Assembly: GCF_020379485.1 (NCBI RefSeq)
Contig: NC_063448.1
Location: forward strand, 15,089,726-15,153,725
Direction: 5' to 3'
DNA length: 64,000 nucleotides
Source of the DNA: Brassica napus
Taxonomy: Eukaryota > Streptophyta > Magnoliopsida > Brassicales > Brassicaceae
How positions within the stretch are numbered: position 1 is the stretch's first letter; each line of letters begins with the position of its first letter. The notes under the pieces are model-generated. The model ran no database searches. It was not told where the DNA came from and saw nothing but the letters and a program-made list of their open reading frames with translations. Position numbers and translations under genes: made by a program. Of the stretch, positions 55,030 to 64,000 are shown piece by piece.

Positions 55030-55320
55030 GGAGAAATTCGCTAGGATAGCGTTTTTAAGTTTTTGTCACAAAAATAGCCATCAATGAAGAAAATGACCAA
55101 AATAAGTTTTATTAAAGGATAAAAATGTATTTTTACCCTATGATTGACAAATCTAGACTTAGGGTTTAGAGTTAAGGGGTGGGGTTTTGAGGATATGGTT
55201 TCAAATTAAAAAAAATATATTAAAAATTTCAAAATAAAAATGAACTATTTTGGTCATTTTCGTTTTTGAAGGCTGTTTTTGTGACAAAAACTTAAAAAGA
55301 GCTATTTGAGAGAATTTCCC
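55030..55320. mobile_element. MITE, probably Mutator-like
   Basis: About 75-bp terminal inverted repeats: the left arm has TTTTTAAGTTTTTGTCACAA and ATGACCAAAATA, and the right arm is its complement. The centre has TTAGGGTTTAGAGTTAAGGG. Flanks ATATATAAT and TATACAATA may be a worn 9-bp duplication. This short family is very common in Brassicaceae. Confidence 0.8.
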
Positions 55321-55997
55321 TATACAATATGCTTATTTTATGAATAATATAGATATATTATAATCATATATGTATATTAATTTTTATATTTTATTGACAA
55401 TAATGAATTATATTTAATTATATTTTAAATTTAAATATTTATTTTTTCTTTATTTTGAAACTAACAAAATATTTTTTGGATATTAAAATAATTTTTTGAT
55501 ACTGCTAGATAAAATAAATAAATTATTTTAAATTTTTATATATTCCAAATGCAAATGCTATACCAAAAACTTAATTTGAAAACATTGGGTAAATAGCATT
55601 TCGAGAGCATTTGTACATCAAATGCTATTATAAATGTTTTTCTAAAATTATTGATTGTATAATAAAGAACAAAATGCTAATGATAATATTCTTTCAAACT
55701 TTAAAACATTTAATGTATAATTTAGTGTTGTTATTATATATTGAAATGCAATTAGAGAAACTGATTCCGGAAAACAATTTACAAAAGTAATGAATACCCG
55801 GAAGAGGACATGTCGTGAGCAGCATTTCCCACCCCCGGGATTAAATCTGATTGTTTCCAACGATGAAAACCCAAGTTTAAGAAAAAATTAAGAGCGAATG
55901 GAAATCCCAGAGAAAGACAAAACATTAGCGAGGTAGATAATAATAGTTCAATAGTGATGAAGCATCGATGGAGTTGAGAGGGCAACTGTGGGATGTT
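55321..55997. other. AT-rich spacer
   Basis: No gene is supported. The frames at 55648-55985 on the minus strand show no recognisable motif. The last part is GC-richer and may be the 3' untranslated region of the tentative exon at 55998. Confidence 0.45.
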
Positions 55998-56151
55998 TTA
56001 GTTACTGCGTTTTGGACGCTTCTTCTCTCCACTCGCACTATTAGGAGCACTTGCCTCACAAGGACCACCGGAGCAGGTTGAACCTAAGGCAGACTCACAT
56101 GCTACACTTGCCCCAGGAAACTGGTCAACATCATCACCTGAATTACTGGTA
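55998..56151 (-). other. Possible terminal coding exon of a host gene
   Basis: On the minus strand an open stretch of about 50 codons ends EASAPNSASGEKKRPKRSN and a stop (TTA at 55998-56000). It is bounded upstream by a TGA and by AG sites that could be splice acceptors. Composition is gene-like compared with the AT-rich flanks. The large-LTR element inserted 63 bp upstream. I do not recognise the protein. Confidence 0.3.
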
Positions 56152-57201
56152 TCTCAACGGCTTGTGGTAGAGGGGGCAGGAGAGCAAGGGAGACAATCTT
56201 GGTGACAGTTATTGTGATAACCCATCCTTCGGGATAAGAATGGTCGAGACAGAAGATTGGCCGAACATCAACTTGGTGGTCGAATCGCGGGAGGTAAAGA
56301 TCGATCGCGAAATTTCGAAGAACGAGGTGGTCGAAGAATTGATCGTGAGTGAACTATGAGTCGAATAAGCTGGTCGACCATAGTAAGAAGATCTCTTAGA
56401 TTGATCGGACGGACGTTTTGGAAGCATCACATTTTTGGAAGCACGACGGTCTAGAAGCTCAACGTTTTAGAAGAAGGACGTTTCTTCAGCACGAAGTTTT
56501 CCGCGAAACTTTGTATCAGCGGAATATTATTTCAAATACATTGGAAGCAGGACGGAAATCAAGCAGGACGGGAATCAAGCACGACGGGATCGAAGCACGA
56601 CTGGAAAACCCGAAATTGGACGAAACCCTAATTTTGGTATTCTGTAATATTTTTTGGAGAAGCCGGAGGCTCGGAAAATATTACCGTCAAGGTTATAATG
56701 GAGTTGGAAGTTTATTAAAAATATTCAGAACACCAAAATGGGAGTAGAAAAATATTAGGGATTGATCGCGGGTCAGAAATTTGCCGGAAGTACCGAAATC
56801 AGACGAATGGACCGAGAAGCACGAGGTGGCTTGGTGTGAGTGTTCAGAACGTGGTGTCAACCATCTAAAAAGCTGAGTGTCTACAGAATATCAAGGTGTC
56901 ACCGTGCATAGAAGCTGTACATGCAGCCTGACATGTAGAAGCACGAGGTGGATCGACCAAGCACGAGGTGTCTTCGCGCATGCAACCAAAGCATGCTGAT
57001 CGACATGTGTGTGCTGCTGTGGCGCCTTGCATGAGCTCTAGTCATGCCGCCTGACATCTGGGAGGAGTGGTGGCGTCCTGCATGTGTCCTGGAAATGCAG
57101 CCAGCCATGTGGAGCACGAGGTGTCGCCGCGCATGCGTCCTGAGCCATGCGAAGCGACACACGGGCTGCCACCAACCTGAAGCTGATTTGTTGTTGTCTT
57201 C

Positions 57202-57209
57202 TATAAATA
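57202..57209 (+). promoter_or_regulatory. LTR TATA box
   Basis: TATAAATA, repeated at 61518-61525 in the 3' LTR, marks the probable start region for element transcription. Confidence 0.6.
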
Positions 57210-58679
57210 GGCAATACCTCCCTTCAGTTTCAACACATCCAGACCTGTCCAAACCAAGTTAAAAACGTGAGAGAAAAGTATAAAAAGAAAGCAAGTGATT
57301 CCGAGCTATTTCGAGAGTTTTAGAGAGTTTTCGAGATCAGTTCTCTATTGATTTCGAGTCAGCGCCTAGGGAAGGTTCTGTCCAACTGAAGGTCAATCAA
57401 GTGAAGATCAGTTCAGATGGGAAACAAGTCAATGTGGCTAGAGAGGGAGAGAGAAACAAAGTGGTCGACTTAGAGTATAGTCGATTCTCACCGAGAAGAC
57501 CAGTTCCGTCCAATCGGCGATTCTATACGATTGTGACGCAGAAGCTCTGTCCAAATTATTCTTTCCAAGCCAGTCATATTACCCTACAATCAAGTGGAGG
57601 TACCGTCCGGAGTTAGTTCAGATCCACGGGTTCAGATAAGTCGAAGTTCTGCTCGATACTCCGCCGGGAAGTCCGAAGAACTGTCCAGAAGCTAAAGGAG
57701 GTTCTGTCCGAGTCCAGATCAGTCTGTCGAGGCCTGTCAGTTTCTTCATGGTAAAGCCGAGGTTCTGTCCAAGTTGAGATCAGTCCAGTCCAGTCCAGTC
57801 AAGTCGTCCCTTGGGTTTTGGCCAAGTCATCTCCGATCATCCAGCTGCTTCTCGCCTAAGAACACTGTGAGTTGGTTTTGTGTGAATTCCATTTGGAATT
57901 TAGGGTAGATCGAGTCGCATATAGATTAGAGTGATCACGCTATTGAATTGTAGAGTCCTTAGGGTTATTTTATTTATGGAACCGGACTCAGTTTAGCACG
58001 GGCTAAGCTGAGATGAATGGAATTAAGGCTGAGTTAATAACCAGACTAGGACTAGGGCTAGGATGCATCATGTTTTCTATTCTTGTGTGTTGATATGGTT
58101 GAGTGCAGGTTCCCATTATCTTTAAAGATAGTTTCATAGCAGGAGGCTGAACTATCTGGGTAACGGTTTGATTGAGTTGTTTAGTATTGATATTGTTGTT
58201 TAGTAGTTGGTACTAAGGTCTTAGGCCATATAGGCCGGACTACTGGTACTATTGGTTAGTCTTGTTGAGTCAAGAGTCTAGTTAGGATCTGGAACTTTAT
58301 CTCTAGGTTAAGTTTTAGATTGAGTTTGTGTTGTGTGAGTGTGCCGACAGTATGTGCGTAACCCGCCCATACTAGGCTTGTTTAGGGGTGATTAGTGTTT
58401 CCTCGGCCTCGTACCCAGCGGGTTCAAGGAAACCCCTTATTCGCTGGATCGGGAAGACTCAGACGAACGGGGTCATGTCCTATGGCTGAGTATTACACGA
58501 CGGTGTAATGTGGCAGTGACCCGAAGGACTGTGGGCTGTCGCGCGGTGACCCGAAGGACTGTGGGCCGCGGTCGGTTGAAAGTTCCTTCGTCTGGCATTT
58601 GTGGTAGGAAGATAGGATATTGCCGATAGAGAGGAGGAACACGAAGTCACCAGGGCCCAAGTTAGAGTCTTGTGTTAGA

Positions 58680-58919
58680 GTATCATTAGCCGGTCGACCA
58701 ACAATCAGACAAGAACATGATCGGCTAACCAATGATACCGCATAGATTTAATATCCACCACCCTTCACAAGCAATCCCTCAAACACATACAGGCCAACGC
58801 CAGGCCTACAATAACGAAATACACACCAAGCCTAATCCGGTACCTACACCAGAATTAGGACTTAATGTCAGAACCTGCAAACAAATCAATCAACAACCAC
58901 AACTACAACAATAATAAGA
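58680..58919 (-). repeat. 240-bp segment inverted relative to the other LTR
   Basis: This segment is the reverse complement of 63053-63292 in the 3' LTR. It begins GTATCATTAGCCGGTCGACC; the other copy ends GGTCGACCGGCTAATGATAC. Sequences on both sides align in the normal direction, but about 95 bp on the left and 65 bp on the right of the 3' LTR copy are absent here. Confidence 0.92.
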
Positions 58920-59766
58920 TACTAATTAATTAGGGATTGGTTGTTGACTTGTTTTAAAGTAGGTTCCCGTTACTTGAAGCTAGATCATGGCAGGAGGCCA
59001 AGTCTAACTTAGTAACGGTTTGCTTAGCCTTAGCTTTTATTGCATGCTAGGGCTAGATTGATTGTTATTTTGAGTTGTCTGGGTTAGAGTCTAGGTTGCG
59101 GGTAGAGGCCGCCAGCTCACTGAGTAATACTAGATTACTCATCCAACTCTGTTGTCCTCTTTGCAGGTCACTTTAGGTAAGGATGATCAGATAGCTTGGA
59201 GCTGGACGTTAGGACCGCCGGTGTAGATTTTCATGTCTTTTGTAAACGGTATTGTGAATTGTATTTTGTTGACTCGATTTGGCATTAGGCCGGGCCCAGT
59301 CTTGAATTATTCATTGTATGAATATTTCCTAAATCAATAAAAGTAATTGTGTAATATGTCGTTTCATGAGTACTTTGATATTTGATTAGTCCGGTCTAAC
59401 ACAACGTTAGGTCGTAGTACGGGTTGAAAAGCCTTAGGCCTCGATCTAACGGAAAACGTTAACTCTAGGTACAGGTTACAAAGCCTTGTGCCTTGACGCA
59501 GCGGGACGAGTTAGTGGATGAACTGGTCGAGGTCGTGGAGTAAATTTTGTGACTCTGACTGGATCGTCCCTAACCCGTCACGAAGCGCTTCCGGACCATG
59601 GTGTTGGGTTGGATAGTCAGTCATGTTCTTGTTTGATTGTTGGCTGGCCGGTTGGCTCATTCATCTCTAACCCTGGGTGTTAGATGGTCGATCGGTCATG
59701 TTCTTGTTTGATTGTTGGCCGGTTGATCGACCATATGTCTAGGACGGTTCGGGGGTGTTACAGAGG

Positions 59767-59782
59767 TGGTATCAGAGCAAGG
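59767..59782 (+). promoter_or_regulatory. Primer-binding site, tRNA-Met type
   Basis: TGGTATCAGAGCAAGG four bases after the LTR matches the complement of the initiator tRNA-Met 3' end used by many plant retroelements. Confidence 0.85.
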
Positions 59783-60530
59783 TTTCGTCCATGCTTCCGG
59801 AACTCATGATTTAGTCGGTTTTCGAATATTTATCGAGTCAAAATGAGTCACAAAAGGCATTAGGGAAACCGGTCACGTCAAGCGATAAGATTTATTGTTT
59901 TAGGAATTAGGATTGAGATAGTGGAATCTAGAACTGTTAGGTTGCTGGTTAGCATTGCTAGGTTGTTTGATTAGCATTGCGATTTGGTTGTTGTTAGTAT
60001 TTGTTGGGTTAGTTTTTGACTAACTTGCGTGTGAGGTGTTCTCTTGAGTTGCAGCGAGTAAGTATGTTTGTTGATCAGAACTTTAAGGGATGAAAACCTT
60101 AAAGTGGAAGGATTTCGAGGCCAAACCCAAACCCGAAGCGAAAGAGGAGAGACAGATACAGAGAACTGGCTGTGGTATGGACTGGACATATGGTGAGGAA
60201 CAACACTTCGTTTGGAAAGGACTTCATCATTAGTTGGGAAGATGAGGATCGAGAAGGATTTGAGGAATCTGGACAAGGATGATATCTATCGAAAGGACAA
60301 GATAGTATCATGGGCAATGAGTGTGTTATGGCAGAGTAAAAGCAAGCGGACGACTCAGTAATCATTCCAGTGAAGAGATATGAAGACGATTGTGGAGACC
60401 TTGAGGAGGATATTCAAGGAACAGTTGTGGACAGCTTAAATATATATGGAGATGAGTGGAGAATGTCAAGAAGATGAGCAATTGCGAAACTAAGAATTTG
60501 AGGACGAATTCTATTAAGGGGGAGAGAATG
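59783..60530 (+). other. Short internal region of the large-LTR element
   Basis: No coding motif remains. Near the end, TTGAGGACGAATTCTATTAA and GGGGGAGAGAATG form the segment and polypurine tract that end many plant chromovirus-like gypsy elements, pointing to the helper lineage. The frames at 59971-60365 on the minus strand are shadows. Confidence 0.7.
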
Positions 60531-63500
60531 TGATAACCCGTCCTTCAGGATAAGAATGCTTGAGACAGAAGATTGGCCGAACATCAACTTGGTGGTCGAA
60601 TCGCGGGCGGTAAAGATCGATCGGGAAATTTCGATGAACGAGGTGGTCGAAGAATTGATCGTGAGTGAACTATGAGTCGAATAAGCTGGTCGACCATAGT
60701 TAGAAGATATCTTAGATTGATCAGACGGACGTTTTGGAAGCATCACATTTTTGGAAGCACGACGGTCTAGAAGCTCGACGTTTTAGAAGAAGGACATTTC
60801 TTCAGCACGAAGTTTTCTGTGAAACTTTGTATCAGCGGAATATTATTTCGAAGACATTGGAAGCAGGACGAAAATTAAGCAGGACGGGAATCAAGCACGA
60901 CGGGATCGAAGCACGACCGGAAAACCCGAAATTGGACGAAACCCTAATTTCGGTATTCTGTAATATTTTTTGGAGAAGCAGGAGGCTCGGGAAATATTAC
61001 CGTCAAGGTTATAATGGAGTCGGGAGCTTATTAAAAATATTCAGAACATCAGAATGGTAGTAGAAAAATATTCGGGATTGATCGCGGGTCAGAATTTTGC
61101 CGCAAGGACCGAAATCAGACGAATAGATCGAAAAGCACGAGGTGGCTTGGTGTGAGTGTTTAGAACGTGGTGTCAGCCATCTAACAAGCTGAGTGTCTAT
61201 AGAAGCTCGAGGTGTCACCGTGCATGGAAGCTGTACATGCAGCCTGACATGTAGAAGCACGAGGTGGATCGACCAAGCACAAGGTGTCTCCGCGCATGCA
61301 ACCAAAGCATGCTGATAACCATGTGTGTGCTGCTGTGGCGCCTTGCATGAGCTCTAGTCATGCAGCCTGACATCTGGGAGGAGTGGTGGCATCCTGCATG
61401 TGTCCTGGACATGCAGCCAGCCATGTGGAGCACGAGGTGCCGCCGCGCATGCGTCCGGAGCCATGTGAAGCGACACACGGGCTGCCACCAACCTGAAGCT
61501 GATTGGTTGTTGTCTTCTATAAATAAGCAATGCCTCCCTTCAGCTTCAACACATCCATACCTTTCCAAACCAAGTTAAAAACATGAGAGAAAAGTAGAAA
61601 AATAAAGCAAGTGATTCCGAGCTATTTCGAGAGTTTTAGAGAGTTTTCGAGATCAGTTCTCAATTGATTTCGAGTCAGCGTCTAGGGAAGGTTCTGTCCA
61701 ACTGAAGGTCAATCAAGTTATGATCAGTTCAGATGGGAAGCAAGTCAACGTGGCTAGAGAGGGAGAGAGACACAAAGTGGTCGACTTAGAGTATTGTCGA
61801 TTCTCACCGAGAAGGCCAGTTGTGATGCGGAAGCTCTGTCCAAATGATTCCGTCCAAGCCAGTCATATTCTCCTACAATCAAGTGGAGGTACCGTCCGGA
61901 GTTAGTTCAGATCCACGGGTTCAGATAAGTCGAAGTTCTGCTCGATACTCCGCCGGGAAGTCCGAAGAACTGTCCAGAAGCTAAAGGAGGTTTTGTCCGA
62001 GTCCAGATCAGTCTGTCGAGGCCTGTCAGTTTCTTCATGGTGAAGCCGAGGTTCTGTCCAAGTCGAGATCAGTCCAGTCCAGTCCAATCAAGTCGTCCCT
62101 TGGGTTTTGGCCAAGTCCTCTCCGATCAACCAGCTGCTTCTCACCTAGAACACTGTGAGTTGGTTTTGTGTGAATTCCATTTGGAATTTAGGGTAGATTG
62201 AGTCGCATATAGATTAGAATGATCACGCTATTGAATGGTAGAGTCCTTAAGGTTATTTTATTTATGGAACCGGACTCAGTCTAGAACGGGCTAAGCTGAG
62301 ATGAATGGAATTAAGACTGAGTTAATAACCTGACTAGGACTAGGGCTGGGATGCATCATGTTTTCTATTCTTGTGTGTTGATATGGTTGAGTGCAGGTTC
62401 CCGTTATCTTTAAAGATAGTTTCATCAGGAGGCTGAAATATCTGGGTAACGGTTTGATTGAGTTGTTTAATATTGATATTGTTGTTTAGTAGTTGGTACT
62501 AAGGTCTTAGGCCATATAGGCCGGACTACAGGTACTATTGGTTAGTTTTGTTGAGTCAAGAGTCTAGTTAGGATCTGGAACTTTATCTCTAGGTTAGGTT
62601 CTAGATTGAGTTTGTGTTGTGTGAGTGTGCCGACAGTATGTGTGTAACCCGCCCGTACTAGGCTTGTTTAGGGGTGATTAGTGTTTCCTCGGCCTCGTAC
62701 CCAGAGGATTCAAGGAAACCCCTTATTCGCTGGATCGGGAAGACTCAGACGAACGGGGTCATGTCCTATGGCTGAGTATTACACAACGGTGTAATGTGGC
62801 AGTGACCCGAAGGACTGTGGGCTGTCGCGCGGTGACCCAAAGGACTGTGGGCCGCGGTCGGTTAAAAGTTCATTCTTCTGGCATTTGTGGTAGGAAGATA
62901 GGATATTGCCGATAGAGAGGAGGAACACGAAGTCACCAGGGCCCAGGGTAGAGTCTTGTGTTAGAGTGTCGTAAAGGGGTTATGGAACCCTCGAGTTAAT
63001 GTAGCACCGATATACAGTGTTACGAGTTAGATCGAGTCGTTGGTAGTTAGTGTCTTATTATTGTTGTGGTTGTGGTTGTTGATTGATTTGTTTGCAGGTT
63101 CTGACATTAAGTCCTAAGTCTGGTTTAGGTACCGGATTAGGCTTGGTGTGTATTTCGTTATTGTAGGCCTGACGTTGGTCTGTATGTGTTTGAGGGATTG
63201 CTTGTGAAGGGTGGTGGATATTAAAGCTATGCGGTATCATTGGTTAGCCGATCATGTTCTTGTCTGATTGTTGGTCGACCGGCTAATGATACTTGCATAG
63301 TCTAAGTGTCTAACACTACATGAGTACAGAAATCAAGTGTATATATGGTTAACTAGGGATTGGTTGTTGACTTGTTTTAATGCAGGTTCCCGTTACTTGA
63401 AGCTAGATCATGGCAGAAGGCCAAGTCCAACTTAGTAACGGTTTGCTTAGCCTTAGCTTTTATTGCATGCTAGGGCTAGATTGATTGTTATTTTGGGTTG

Positions 63501-64000
63501 TCTGGGTTAGAGTCTGGGTTGCGGGTAGAGGCCGCCAGCTCACTGAGTAATACTAGATTACTCATCCAACTCTGTTGTCCTCTTTGCAGGTCGCTTTAGG
63601 TAAGGATGATCGGATAGCTTAAAGCTGGACGTTAGGACCGTCGGTGTAGATTTTCATGCCTTTTGTAAACGGTATTGTGAATTGTGTTATGTTGACTTGA
63701 TTTGGCATTAGGCCGGGCCCAATCTTGAATTATTCATTGTATGAATATTTCCTAAATCAATAAAAGTAATTGTTTTATATGCGCTTCATGAGTACTCTGA
63801 TATTCTGATATTTGACTAGTCCGGTCTAACACAACGTTAGGTCGTAGTACGGGTTGAAAAACCTTAGGCCTCAATCTACGGAAAATGCTAACTCTATGTG
63901 CGGGTCGCAAAGCCTTGTGCCTTGACGGAGCGGGACGAGTTAGTGGATGAACTGGTCGTGGTCGTGGAGTAAATTTTGTGACTATGACCTGATCGTCCCT
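60531..64000 (+). repeat. 3' LTR of the large-LTR element (incomplete)
   Basis: It matches the 5' LTR from its first base with scattered substitutions and small indels, except for the inverted 240-bp segment at 63053-63292 and its edges. The window ends at a point equal to about 59573 in the 5' LTR. Confidence 0.88.

Larger units (their letters stand above)
56215..59762 (+). repeat. 5' LTR of the large-LTR element
   Basis: A TATA box (TATAAATA) lies at 57202-57209, nearly 1 kb into the LTR. Upstream of it is a GCATG- and CACGAGGTG-rich segment (56815-57180). Downstream is GTCCAGTCCAGTCCAGTC near 57782 and a doubled GTGACCCGAAGGACTGTGGGC near 58517-58562. A probable poly-A region is CTAAATCAATAAAAGTAATT at 59329. 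Open frames here are shadows without motifs. Confidence 0.88.
56215..64000 (+). mobile_element. Non-autonomous large-LTR retroelement (LARD-like), 3' end outside window
   Basis: The 5' LTR is 56215-59762 (3,548 bp). The 3' LTR starts at 60531 and runs past the window end, with about 190 bp missing by alignment. LTRs start TGATAACCC and end GGTGTTACA. The internal region, 59763-60530, is only 768 bp, with a tRNA-Met-type PBS and a polypurine tract but no gag or pol. Transcripts would need a helper Ty3/gypsy element. The target duplication cannot be checked because the right end is outside. Confidence 0.88.

Noticed and set aside
56899..57252. Minus-strand frame with repeated Arg/His-rich HARRH motifs, also at 61215-61568
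   Set aside because: It arises from GCATG-rich repeats in both LTRs of a non-coding element. It has no start context or domain.

Overview
This window is nuclear DNA from a dicot plant, almost certainly a Brassicaceae species of the Brassica/Raphanus type. Genes have GT-AG introns, AT-rich spacers, and abundant Ty3/gypsy-type retroelements. From memory, the host genes follow the order of one stretch of Arabidopsis chromosome 1 (At1g23230 to At1g23320): MED23, UEV1A, an uncharacterised gene, RPL27aB, a MATE transporter, GGT1, TAR1. The 806-residue C-terminal part of MED23 enters from the left edge (1-3605, +). UEV1A (4233-5653, -) follows tail to tail. A serine-rich protein of unknown function (17069-17788, -) and ribosomal protein L27a (18843-19283, +) diverge from a shared spacer. 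The MATE transporter survives only as a decayed fragment (20345-21275, -). An F-box/FBD gene (23031-24574, +) lies next to intact 13-exon glutamate:glyoxylate aminotransferase (24956-27484, -) and intact 5-exon TAR1 (31378-33729, -).

The rest is mostly mobile DNA. 7882-16754 is a complete Athila-like LTR element with a 5-bp target duplication; it keeps gag and protease remnants but no reverse transcriptase, and is peppered with a TCGATCGAC motif read as Ser-Ile-Asp. 28565-30980 is a LINE whose RNase H end and reverse transcriptase lie in opposite orientations, as expected from twin priming. 34357-38567 is a decayed Ty3/gypsy element inserted upstream of TAR1. 40286-42830 holds rearranged, very recent partial copies of TAR1 joined to a copy of the sequence upstream of the aminotransferase. 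43120-50128 is an F-box/FBA pseudogene split by a 5.8-kb gag-only LTR element with several tandem arrays. About 53.1-54.2 kb is a mitochondrial DNA insertion containing a ccmFN piece. 56215-64000 is a non-autonomous element with LTRs of about 3.5 kb and an internal region of only 768 bp; its two LTRs carry the same 240-bp segment in opposite orientations.

The intact host genes do unrelated jobs: transcription (MED23), Lys63 ubiquitin chain building (UEV1A), translation (RPL27a), photorespiration (GGT1) and auxin biosynthesis (TAR1). They are neighbours by inherited gene order, not an operon-like unit. The most unusual content is structural: the recoded, motif-rich Athila relative, the chimeric TAR1 duplication, the twin-primed LINE, and the LTR micro-inversion. 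I found no CRISPR, rRNA or tRNA gene that I could support.
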